Below are positions 17,837 to 28,600 of a stretch of 64,000 bases of DNA, piece by piece. The stretch spans positions 16,062,502 through 16,126,501 of the forward strand of contig CM044967.1 of the NCBI GenBank assembly GCA_024516035.1, read 5' to 3'. Position numbers and translations under genes: made by a program. The stretch comes from Bactericera cockerelli (taxonomy: Eukaryota > Arthropoda > Insecta > Hemiptera > Triozidae). Numbering within the stretch: position 1 is the first letter of the stretch; every line of letters starts with the position of its first letter. The notes beneath the pieces were generated by a model that saw nothing but the letters and a program-made list of their open reading frames with translations, was not told where the DNA came from and searched no databases.

Positions 17837-19235
17837 CTCTCTGAGTAGTAGTACGAATAGAACAGTTCTTCTTTCTGTAATCGTTTTTGAGTTTGTCCAC
17901 ATCTCCATATCCATATTTGTTGTCAAATTTCCGTTTGTCCACATCTCTCTGTCTGTCTAGGTCTTCCTTGACCAAATTATTCTGTTTCTCCACAGCTGCT
18001 TCAAAGACATTCGAAAGCTTTGCTAGGTCCTCCCCACTAGGCTGAACACAATGGCGCTGGGCTGGTTCTACAGGATTGTAAAATTTGGCTACCGTTTCAT
18101 TCAGACTCAAACGCGCAATAAACTGCCTAATCTCCGCCGCATTTTCAAGCTTGTCTACTGCATTTTTCTCTTGCACCACTTCATAGTTATTGTCCACCTG
18201 TATATCATCTAAATTTTCCTTCGCCTCATAATAATCGTTCACCTCGTAATAGAGGTCCCCTTCTTCCACCTCACAGTAATAGAATTTCTCTTCGTCCGAA
18301 TCATCATTAATGACAGGAACTATGTATCTGCCACACTCGTTCACGTTTTCAAAAGCGGAAACTGTTCCCTTGGAAGTGGAGGCCACTGCCATTTCAAGTT
18401 CTTCAGGAGCAGGGGCCTTTGTGGATTCAACTGCTGCAGAGGGTAGGTTTTCAGTTGAGTACATGTTTTCAAGAGCAGCGGCAAGTTTGGACTTGATCTT
18501 TTCTGGATCGGCGACCATTGAGGATCCAATTTTTTCATAAGCAGCTACTCTTGTGGATTCGATCTTTTCAGAAGCAGCTACAATTGTGGATTCAATCTCT
18601 TCAGATGCAGCTGCTCTTGTGGATTCGATCTTTTCAGAAGCAGCAACAATTGTGGATGCAATCTCTTCAATAGCAGCGGCAATTGTAGATTCGATCTTTT
18701 CAGGAGCGGTGACAACTGTGGATTTAATCTTGTCAGGAAAAGCTACTCTTGTAGATTCAAGCACTTCAGGAGCAGACACAATGGTGGATTCGATCTTATC
18801 AGAAGTAGCTACTTTTGTAGATTCAATCTTTTCAAAAGCAGCTCCTCTTGTGGATTCAATCTCTTCAGGAGCAGCCACGATGGTGGATTCGATCTCATCA
18901 GAAGCAGCTACTTTTGCAGATTCAATCTTTTCAAAAGCAGCAGCTCTTGTGGATTCAATCTCTTCCGTAGCAGCCACGATGGTGGATTCGATCTCATCAG
19001 AAGCAGCTACTTTAGTAGATTCAATCTTTTCAAAAGCAGCAGCTCTTGTGGATTCAATCTCTTCCGTAGCAGCATCTCTGGTGGAATCGATCTTTTCCGA
19101 AGAAGTTACAATCTCTTGATCAAGTTCTTGGAAGAAGAAAGCCAGCGCTGAGTCAGCTTCTTCTGACGCAGATGAGGTCTCTGTGTCTTTTTCGTTCTTA
19201 GCGAGAAGTTCTTTTCCTTCTCCCATTTTATTCAT
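17837..19235 (-). CDS. Unrecognised protein with about twenty 11-residue repeats (large exon, 3' end spliced)
   Basis: An open frame of 466 codons from ATG 19235 runs to a consensus donor AGAG|GTGAGT at 17837/17836. The frame then stops 53 nt into the intron, so the true C-terminus lies in an unfound exon. Residues 46-265 are tandem hendecads of the type [AST]-x-E/K-I-E-S-T-x-x-A-A, with a 33-residue higher order (TEEIESTRAAA / FEKIESTKVAA / SDEIESTIVAA). The pattern suits an amphipathic right-handed coiled coil or membrane/lipid-surface helix. Residues of about 300-345 are very acidic with many Tyr. Residues 370-466 are charged and probably helical. There is no signal peptide or membrane segment. 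An in-frame TAG lies directly upstream (tctgtcTAG), which could also be a splice acceptor. The second Met (residue 4) is an alternative start. Function is unknown. Confidence 0.7.
18470..19130 (-). repeat. 33-bp coding minisatellite (hendecad array)
   Basis: About twenty 33-bp units with a 99-bp higher-order period. The opposite strand is open for 188 codons purely because of the repeat's composition. Confidence 0.9.
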
Positions 19236-19259
19236 TTGCTAGACAGATCGGAGACTTTG

Positions 19260-19845
19260 TTCAAAAAATGAAAGTCGTCCAAAAAAATAGAGTGCTTCAA
19301 AATTCCCAGGTAGAAAGAAGATTCAACCGTTAAAAACTTTTTTATTAATTACAAAACAATTTTTTTATATAGTAAAATATGGGTGATTTTAGAATAAAGA
19401 GTTAAAATTTAGAGCATATCTTCGTAGATGATTATCACAACTTTTATTTCTATGAAGGACATGATAAGAAAAGATCTGACTTTCGTTGAATAAATTTGAT
19501 GTCGATCTAAAACACAAAAATGAGTACTTTTTTTACTGATAACGACCACTGCGAAATGAATTGGAGGAAATTAGATCGATCGGGAGAAAGATAGGCTAGA
19601 GATTGCAAATTATGAAGTCTTCTCTCCCCTCTCTGGAAAGATTTATTCATTTTAACCGTCACTTGACGGGTAGGGGAATTTTTCAACATAACTGACTAGA
19701 CGGTCATTATTATTTATCAATACCCTGTTGAAAGGTTATATTGGCGTTAGAAAATCTTGAACATATCGAAGGATATTGTACTTTATATTGAAGTGAGTTG
19801 ATGAAAGCAATTAAAATATTGGATATATGTACTAGGTTCTATCAC
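19260..19845. other. Upstream region of the hendecad gene, no repeat recognised
   Basis: AT-rich. It would contain the promoter and 5' UTR if the gene starts at 19235. No TATA or initiator can be claimed. Confidence 0.4.
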
Positions 19846-19847
19846 CG

Positions 19848-19978
19848 ACCTCAGTAGCTTGATCGATAAGGCGACGGATTTGTAACCTGGAGGTTTTCAG
19901 CGTAGATTTAGTAAAACTAGTTTGAGTAGTTGTGATATCATGAAAGTGATAAACACAAATACATATGATAACTTTTAC
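19848..19978 (+). repeat. SINE-C
   Basis: Head 'ccgacctcagtagcttgatc', then 'aaggcgacggatttgtaacc' and 'gttgtgatatcatgaaagtg'. Box B is degenerate. Confidence 0.8.
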
Positions 19979-20111
19979 TAGGTTCTATCCTGGCCTACTC
20001 AAGTTGTAAAAAATGAGATAGGAAAATATTTATAAATATAAACCCCACTTAAAAAAAAAAAAAATATTTTTTATTTGAAATAACATTTATGACTTTCGAG
20101 TCCTGAAGTCC

Positions 20112-20268
20112 GTTTCAGAAACACTTTCTACTCTCCAAACCTCCCTGCCAACGCACCCTGATTGGTTACTTTGAACGCAATAACCAATCAGAGTGCGTTG
20201 TGTGACGGTTGAAACGGAGATTCGGAGAGTAGAAACACTTTCTACTCTCCGAATCTCCGGGCTACTGG
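20112..20268. mobile_element. Palindromic MITE (ctctcc-aa...ccaatcagagtgcgttgtg)
   Basis: 'gcaccctgattggttac' and 'aaccaatcagagtgcgttgt' face each other, bordered by inverted 'actttctactctcc'. Related copies are at 38405-38530 and 53612-53768, with a half copy at 15825-15865. Confidence 0.8.
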
Positions 20269-20689
20269 CAGCTGATCAGGCCAGTTGAGATCTCATGACT
20301 TGAAAGTTGAAATATTGCAAAATCTCGCATTGAACATACGCAGGTGAAAATCTCTTCCAATTTCTAGATCCACCGATACGTCTGGATATGCCAATCATAT
20401 ACAGTATAAACATCTGCAATAAGCTCATCAAGACCTTGTATCCGTGTATCCGAGGGGCCAGAAGGCGATGGAAATCAGGAGAGTCGCTGCTTGGATACGA
20501 AGATGGAGTTGAAGATTTAGCCAGTTTGAGTAGTTGTGATATCACGATTGTGATCAACAAAAATATGACTTTACATGAAATAATAACATTGCTTAACCGA
20601 AATTCCATAAAAATAAGATAGGCACCTACTGATTTTCTGTGCAAGATATGAGTGAACCGCGGATATGCAAAGAACAAGTTATCATATTT

Positions 20690-20825
20690 GTGTTAATCAC
20701 TTTCGTGATATCACAACTACTCAAACTCGCTCTACTAAATCTACGCTGAAACCAGGACTTGAACCACCGACCTCCAGGTTACAAGTCCGCCGCCTTATCG
20801 ATCAAGCTACTGAGGTCGGTTGAAT
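20690..20825 (-). repeat. SINE-C, inverted
   Basis: Minus-strand head 'ccgacctcagtagcttgatc' with box B 'ggttcaagtcctggttt' and tail 'gtgattaacacaaatatg'. A body fragment of the same family lies at 20515-20555. Confidence 0.85.
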
Positions 20826-21091
20826 ATGCAAAGAACAAAGGGTAACCACTTGACTAAGACGTTGTGATTTCGATGATTCTCACTAGGTAGTTACTTGTCA
20901 TTATGGATTCGCTTTTGTTTATGTAAAAAAAAATCAATTGGTGGGATCTATAATAAAAAAACCATGTAATATATAACTCCCTTGCCTTGTCCATATGTCC
21001 ATGTCAACGATTTACGCTGTTCGGCTCTGTAAAAAACCATGTAAACAGATGAATTATGAAGACCACTTTGGGTGATGAGATGATGCATATA

Positions 21092-21551
21092 CAGGATGAG
21101 CATAAAGTCTCACCCCGCCCCCTTGTATCTCGAGAACCACTGTGTATATCGACAAGCTGTAAAATACGTGTTGCCTCATTTTTTGGGGGATCAATTTTGA
21201 GTCCAAATTTTTTTGGCTGCGGCTGGCTGTTTAGACTAGGACGCAACCAGCTCAAGAATCTTAAATAGAATGAACTATCAAAAGTTAGTTTATTTGAAAG
21301 ATAATTAATAGTGAAATTCACTACAAAAAAATTCAGACCTTCTGACTGACCTTGTATCTGAAGAACGGTATGTCGTAAAGGTCTGAATTTTTTTGCAATG
21401 AATGTTACTTATTTTCATTTTTGACAGGTCATTCTATTTAAGATTATTGAGTTAGTTGTGACACAGCCTAAACGGCCAGCCACAGCCAAAAAACGGACTC
21501 AAATTTGATCCCACAAAAAAAATGAGGCAACACGTTTTTTACAGCATCCTG
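21092..21551. mobile_element. 460-bp fold-back MITE with TA target duplication
   Basis: Starts CAGGATG and ends CATCCTG, with TA on both sides (21090-21091, 21552-21553). The two halves are inverted copies ('aatacgtgttgcctcatttt', 'caaccagctcaa', 'aaggtctgaatttttt'). The TA duplication suggests a Tc1/mariner-type parent. A half copy lies at 585-830. Confidence 0.85.
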
Positions 21552-21559
21552 TATTTAAT

Positions 21560-22680
21560 AACACTTGATTCACTGTATTCTGTCTGATCTTGACATAAGT
21601 CTTTCATACCAACTGATTTTTGTTTGACATAGGTGGTATTTGAAGAGATTAATATTGCGTTCTGAATGTAACTTGATTTTTTTGTTGGGGGTGGGGGGCT
21701 CCTTGATTTTTTCTTCTTCTTTTTTTTTTAAAAAAAATCCTAAATAGCAAAATACCAACATAAACAAAAGGGTTCAAAATCCACTAATGTCGGAAATTTA
21801 ACTCTAAATTTGGTGGTTCTGAATTGCAGCGGTCTAATCCAACTCGAAATGAGAACTAAAAATACGAGCGAATCATTTTCTTATTTCCGTGAAATGATGG
21901 GAAATTCAAGACACTCGTCGATGAATTTATGGGGTCAATAACCCGAAATCGCGTGATAACGAGGGATAAAGTTTGTGTAGGAGCGCAGTCAGGGTTTAGA
22001 ATAGCCACCTATCCCACAGGGCAGGAAACAAGGGCTGAATAGAGTCCACATTATTAGGTTTGTCTGTTTTAGGGCCGAATTATTTATAATTTATAACAGG
22101 ATTAAATTAAGATGAGCTAGACTGCTAGACTATCCCTCAAGTCTAGCTATTTGTGCGTTCAGATTGGTTGAAACATCTACTTGAGGGAGTGTCTGACTTA
22201 TTTTAAGTATATTCCTTTTTTTATAATAAATTCTCGGAATGAGTAAAATGTGCATTGATTTGGGTTAAATTATTATCATTATCAAAATGCATGTTTAGAG
22301 TTTGAATCTTCTATTCAGCGAGGAGAAATTGAAATGATTTACCTAGTGTCCTAGTATGAAAAACCAGATCTCATAGAAGTAATTTCTAACACTCTATCTT
22401 TTTAGCATTAACACAAGAAAGGAAAGTGCAATGTGTGAGTCTGTACTGTAAAGATAAGAATATGAAATAAGTTTATGAAAGGACCAAAGAAAATAGGGTA
22501 TTTAAAACATTTAGTAATAAGATATGTGATTTATTAACGAAACAAAATATTTTAATAGGTTTTACAGTAAATAATCATTGTTTTACTAGGTTATGTATCA
22601 ACTTAGGAGCTTTAAGTATACAAAATGATGTATATCTGTTTGATGTGAGCAAATTTCAATGCACGATATGTGAATGCAAG
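21560..22680. other. Intergenic, no gene
   Basis: No convincing exon. An imperfect hairpin 'agactatccctcaagt...acttgagggagtgtct' spans 22126-22196, and related sequence occurs near 6900-7060 and 24890-24970, suggesting a decayed MITE. Confidence 0.5.
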
Positions 22681-22731
22681 GGTTGGGTGGAAGCGATTGC
22701 CATAGGCAAAAACCCCGCTTTAGTTAGGATA
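22680..22731 (-). repeat. 'gggcggggttattgcc' repeat, inverted, cut by a Helitron
   Basis: Reads 'cctaactaaagcggggttt' and 'gcctatggcaatcgcttcca' on the minus strand. The Helitron at 22732 is immediately adjacent. Confidence 0.65.
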
Positions 22732-22966
22732 TCTATACTTATGAAAGAGAGTTTCACTCACTGACTGACTGACTGATTCATGACTGTTTCTCCGAACTGG
22801 TAAGTCCTAGGAAGCTGAAATTTGGTAGGTAGCTTTGTTGTATAGTCTAGATGTGCACTAAGACGGGATTTTTCGAAATTCCCACTACAACACCTGCCAT
22901 TGGCGAAAAAGGATTTTTGGCTTTACGGCCATGCCTCGGCCCGCAAAGCGAGCGACAGCCCGCTAG
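22732..22966 (+). mobile_element. Miniature non-autonomous Helitron (235 bp)
   Basis: A|TCTATACTTATGAAAGAGAG start and CTAG|T end, with the terminal hairpin 'ggcccgcaaagcgagc' (one mismatch) just before the end. It is co-linear with 3243-3480 throughout. Confidence 0.9.
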
Positions 22967-22969
22967 TAT

Positions 22970-23900
22970 TTTTATATTTTTTAATTGTTATAATAATTAT
23001 CTGTACTGTACATATGTCTTTTTATATCTAATAAAGTGTTTGATAATAATAATAATAATTATAATGCAATAACAATTAAATCTGTCAAATTATTGGCATC
23101 ATACAAATTCAAACTAATCAGAGCTGTCTTCTCTAGTCTATGGTATTACTTCCGATCCGCGCTAGATTGTTTACATTGCAATTCAAGCGCCGTAACCACA
23201 TCGCATACCAATGCCCAGAAGTAAATCCCATCAGTTGTATTAGGGAAAAAAATAGACGAATTGTTTTCACTCAAATAGCACAAACAGTATTGTCTTATGA
23301 ATAAAATTAATTTAAAATAAGATATGAACTTTATTTGTATACTTTAAACTCCTTGCTTGTATCAGAACTAATATGAGACTAATATTAGGTATTGGTTCTT
23401 TATATATACTTGTAAGTACATTGTAGCTTTCAAAGCACATGAGTATGTCACACGTGTTTTGCACGAATGATGTCAAAATAAATTCTCAATTCCAAGATAG
23501 ACAAGGCAAGTGAGAAAAACTCCCTATAGAGGACCACTCACGGGTTAAGCAGCATTACAGGTTTGTATGTTAAAGAATAGTGAAAAAAACGTCACTTTCT
23601 ATTTGTGTGAACAAAATTCTACTAAAAGCACGAAAGGTAAGTTTTAAGGAAATTCACAGTATGCAGGGGAGCAACCTTATCCCAAATACTTAACTGAAAA
23701 AATGAAACATGAAATTAAAAAACAAAAAAAGTTTCGTTAGTGTAAAATACTTTTTACACTAACGTCACAACTACCATATCGGATCTTTACTTAAAATTTA
23801 CGAAAAAACATCATGATGTTCAGTGGGTCTTATCATGTCTACCACAATAGATAAACCAAACTTCTATGGACCATTCTTTTTGATATGGCAGCTATTTTAT
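22970..23900. other. AT-rich intergenic sequence with a 14-bp-stem hairpin at 23735-23764
   Basis: No gene. (TAA)n lies at 23041-23055. CGTTAGTGTAAAA faces its inverse TTTTACACTAACG. Confidence 0.6.
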
Positions 23901-23911
23901 AATAAAAAGAA

Positions 23912-24122
23912 GGATAATAACACTCTTCAGTGGAAGGTAAACACCAGGCGAGGTGAATGCTCAAAGCATTTTTTACCACCTAACCTTCAGAGTCTTATTA
24001 TTATGTGGTCACAAACTCAAATAATGAGGAAAAATTCATGCACTGGGTAGGATTCGAACCAACGGATTCCTACGCTACCTGGAATACTAGACTAGCGCAT
24101 TAACCACTTGACTACCAATGTA
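23912..24122 (-). repeat. SINE-A, inverted
   Basis: Minus-strand head 'tggtagtcaagtggttaatg', 'ctagtctagtattccaggta', and a body ending 'tttaccttccactgaagagt'. Confidence 0.9.
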
Positions 24123-24344
24123 CATTTTACTTAACTTGACCCAAGTACAGGAACCAACGTCCGTTTTAAGTACAAACACAGAATCAACTTTTATTCAAAG
24201 TGCTACGGATTATTCTTTTGGAGTCAATACGAGATATGTTTTCATGTTGATCTTTATTTTAGAATAACATGAAAACGTTTTAAATCTTGGTGGATATAAC
24301 TTTTAGCTAACCTCATGTGCTCTGATATACCAAAATTACATAAA

Positions 24345-24432
24345 TATCATTGCAAATAATGAACTATCACCACACTCTGTTGATACTAGAGATAACAGAG
24401 TGAGGCGATGGTTCATTATTTATAAAATAAAT
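24345..24432. repeat. Imperfect inverted repeat
   Basis: 'aaataatgaactatcacc' with 'cacactctgtt' pairs with 'aacagagtgaggcgatggttcattattt' (in two blocks). Possibly a small MITE. Confidence 0.6.
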
Positions 24433-24587
24433 CTTGTGAAAAATGAATCATAATGGAACATAATTATACATACCCAAGTACAATAAATTCTAGGAGCTTA
24501 AAAATAGACAAGATTGGCTATCTTCATAACTATGTAACAACTTGAGTTATGTAGGTAAGGTAGTTATGCCCCGGAACTGCTTTCGCA

Positions 24588-24742
24588 TTACTTCTGGGCA
24601 CTTTACCTTTACACCCATGCCATTCCGGAAACGGGAAATTTTGGTCAGAATTTTCTGCTCCGGCTGGGATTCAAACCCGCAACCTCCGGGTCAGTAACCA
24701 ATGTTCCTGACCACTGAGCTACGGAAGTGAGCAACTCTCTGT
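24588..24742 (-). repeat. SINE-H (another tRNA-headed family), single copy
   Basis: The minus strand reads 'ttccgtagctcagtggtcag', box B 'gcgggtttgaatcccagccg', then 'gagcagaaaattctgacc'. The layout resembles SINE-D and SINE-F heads but the body is distinct. Confidence 0.65.
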
Positions 24743-25562
24743 GGAATATAAGTTTTTAATTTGAACTTTTTAAGAACGATATTGTAAGCATGAACAAACT
24801 TGGAAACCACCAACTTCATGGCCTAGTCTGCCGGAGTTAAAAATAATACTAAAGGCCTAATTATACAATAAGATTACAAGAATCAACATAGATAAGGGAA
24901 GACCATCCATTAAGTCAGACTTTCCACCCATCACAATGAACAATTTCACTGATTAGGGACCGTTTTTCCTTATCTTCATTGTAATCCTATTCTATAAATT
25001 GGAGAACTAAATCAGATTTACTTATTAACTGTCTTGAGGAACCTCAAAAATCCAAAATCGATTTTTTGAGGTATGGTAATTTCGCTTAGCACGGCAATAT
25101 TGTCCGTACTTCATTTCCAGTTAGTTTATTATATTTCCGGGTCTGTGAGAAAAGCACTCTCACCTATCTCACAATGGTGAGAGAATTCTAAGGTTTGATG
25201 CATAGGCTCTTTCCAAGTATTTCAGAGAGAATACTTAATATCATTAATAAATATAGATATACCAGTATGTATAAGCAAGTTTCAGGATAGAGACTCTTAG
25301 AATGGCAATGGTAAATAAAAGTTTTAATGAGTAAGACTCTGACATGATAGACCTTTTTTTTCTTTTTTGAAAAGCCCTAAAAATGTCATGCGTTTTTTTA
25401 ATATTTTTTCTTTAGAAATTCAAATAATGAAATCTTAACTTTTCAAGTTATGTTACTATGGTAAAATTGAATTTTCTTAAATATGCTTAAGTTCATAATT
25501 TGATACATTTATGTATGAGAACTGTGCAAATACTTCTTGATTTTCTTTGCCAGGATTATGCA

Positions 25563-25667
25563 CTAGGACAGTCGACAGCTGTTTCTTGATAAACTACTCT
25601 GATCTCGGCTTTGGGGAGTATCTTGCATTGATAATTGAAGAGCTCTTGCTAATGCTTCGTCTTCTGC
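25563..25667 (-). CDS. ZFAND2B: ZFAND2-like coding exon 4 (UIM and CaaX)
   Basis: The acceptor attgtttactatag opens 105 nt encoding AEDEALARALQLSMQD, a Ser/Gln linker and the terminal CRLS followed by TAG. Confidence 0.92.
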   Translation of the reverse strand, partial: AEDEALARALQLSMQDTPQSRDQSSLSRNSCRLS

Positions 25668-28600
25668 CTATAGTAAACAATGGGGAGAGAAACAATACAG
25701 GTGTTAGTTCTATGAGGTACGAGGCAGGCATTGATTTTACAAGGTAATAAAATGACATTGATTGAAGTATAGATATTTTTATCTTTTAATGCACACTTAA
25801 ACTGATGAAGAATCTTAGATGTTAAAAAAAATGTCCAATCAGTTCTTACATCAAAAGATCAAATTCTTACATCAAAAGAACAACATAAATTTAAGGTATT
25901 TAAAAGTATAGATTTAAATGCATGAGATTGTATGGAAACTTTAGGGGAGAGGATGTTGTATTGTAAGTAACTGAGAGTAATTGAGTATACACCGATACAC
26001 ACAACGTTCAAGTTTTTCTTGGTGTTTGTTTTGGGTGAGTGAGAAATTTCGCACTGTTTGGGACTGGGACAACCAACATATAATATCCTCGTATCATAAT
26101 GCTCCCTAGGTAGAAGGTTGATGTGTTTTCTTCAATGTCTGGCTTCTAATATCCAACATGACACCACATTTCATTTTACATATTTGTAGAGGGAAGTACA
26201 TATTGCGCTACCTAGAAAATGGTAGAAGATTGATGTGATTTCTACATTCTCTGGCTTCTAATATCCAGGATGACACCACCTTTCATTTTATTTTATGGAG
26301 GGAAGTACATATTGCAAGAATTTTAGTATCAGTATCAATCTACCATCAGTGAATAATTTTGCTATACATACCACGCAGCCTCCGTGGCGTAATGGTTGTG
26401 ACTACTGCCCGTAGTCCAGAGTTCCCGAGTTCAACTCCCGGCTGGGGCAGACTTTTCGAAGAAAATTCTGTTCCATCCAAACACGTGAGGCTGCCATTTC
26501 CGGCCCTACCCAGGCTGGGTGAGGTTAATGTGGGTAGCTGGTACGATTCCCAGCGAATGGAGGGTAAAACCCCCGTCCTAATCCAGGACGTTAAATCAAG
26601 TAGAATCGTTGGCGTTAGGAAGGGCATCCAGCCATAAAAAACGTGCTCCACCCTACCAACCTCAACCATGAGGTCGAACAATGCCGACCCCAAAAGCAAC
26701 ATAAGCTAATATGGGATAAAGGCAAGGGAGATATATATATACTTCTAGGATTTTCTTGCCCATATTTTTAATGTAATAGTTTACTTACCATGTTTCCTTG
26801 TATTGCTTTTGGATTGACAATTTTGGTTGTACTCTGTTGCTTTTTCAGCCTAGCTTGAGCACTTTCCCTGTAATGAGGAACAAAAAAATTAGCCTTCTTT
26901 CTATTTATTACCTATTTAAAATTTAAATTTGTGTGTTATCTAGTAAGAAAAACTAACACTTAATATTCCAACAAGCCAAAAGCATTTGCTACCAAGAATA
27001 TAAAATTAGAATTCACGAATATCTCAGTGGTAAGAAACCCACTTGCTCTGTGGAAATTCCCTGGTTCAAACACCAGAGCAAACAAAAAAATTGTACCAGA
27101 AATTTTGAGTGGTGAAACATTAAAAGTACACTGTACAAATATAAGTATAAGTAGTGCTTTATTTAGACTGTCAGCACAAGACAGGTAGTCCCATTATGCC
27201 AACAGTTTGTTCATATGTTCATATCAGACAATTAATAACTCATGGATATTATGAGAGAAAAAACAAGAAATATGACAATTAGAAAATGTCAAGGAAGGCC
27301 TAAAATTTGGATCAATTTTGAAGGTGTACTTTTTTTGGATATACATTTTTTTTAATCTCATAAATTTCAAGATCAACTGTTAAAAAGTTGAATTATGTAC
27401 ATAATTTACAAGAAATATAAATATTTTCAAAAGATATTTACCTATACTTTAACTTTGTATAAACTTTAGCTCAAAATAGCTTTCAAGTCTAAACTTTGAA
27501 GAAGAACATTTTTTTTATCTGAGCGCACGGCAGTGCGCCAGGCCAAGTTCCAGCAAGCACGGCAGTGTATCTTTACACAAAGCGATTCACCCGGTTTTTC
27601 ACACCCTCATATCTTCGGTTCAATTGATCATAGAGATATAAAATTTGGAACAGAGATTGTCCTAATATCATTAAAAAGACATTGAAAATTTAAAGACTCT
27701 ATGCAAAAAACTTTCAGAGGAATATAATTTTGAAATTTGCGATTTTGATACTGACTGACTGACTGACAGATCATCAAAATTATTAGGCACTTCCCGACTA
27801 CCTAGAAAGCTGAAATTTTGCATGATTGTAGGGTTTATTGTAAAAGTACAGGGAAAAATCTGAAAACCGGAATTTTCTCACTTATCATGGAATAAAACGG
27901 TGTCGTTTTAGGGAGAAAATATATAATCGATTATTGATCTAATTTATGAAGCACTTCCCGACTACCTAGAAAGCTGAAATTTTGCATGATGGTAGGGTTT
28001 ATTGTAAAAGTACAGGGAAAAATCTGAAAAAGTTCTAAAAACTGTTAAACGGTGTCGTTTTAGGGAGGAAGTATACTATATTATGTATATAAATTATGAG
28101 GCACTTTCCTACTACCTAAAAAGCTGAAATTTTGTATACTGGTAGGGTTTATTGTAAAAGTACTGGGAAAAATCTGGAAACCGGAACTTCTTCACTTATC
28201 ATGGTGTAAAACGGTGTCGTTTTAGGGAGAAAATATATAATCGATTATTGATCTAATTTATGAAGCACTTCCCAACTACCTAGAAAGCTGAAATTTTGCA
28301 TGATGGTAGGGTTTATTGTAAGAGCACAGGGAAAAATCATGCTGTTAAACTGTGTTATTTTAGGGAGGAAGTATACTCGATTATACATATAAATTATGAG
28401 GCACTTCCCTACTACCTACAAAGCTGAAATTTTGCATGGTGCTAAGTTTTACTTTAAAAATACAGGGAAAAATCTGAAAACCGGCACTTTCGCACTATTT
28501 CTGCTGTTAAACAGTGTCGTTTTAGGGAGCATATTAAAGTGAATAATCTTGAAATTTTTAATAAAAAATAATGAAACGTGCTGTGAAACAAAGCATTTAC

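Noticed and set aside
18553..19119. 188-codon plus-strand ORF
   Set aside because: It is the complement of the 33-bp hendecad repeat. The minus frame is longer, ends at a consensus splice donor and has non-repetitive flanks, so it is the real one.
20276..20677. 133-codon minus-strand ORF
   Set aside because: No domain, includes a SINE-C fragment near 20515-20555, and opposite frames are equally open. There is no support for coding.
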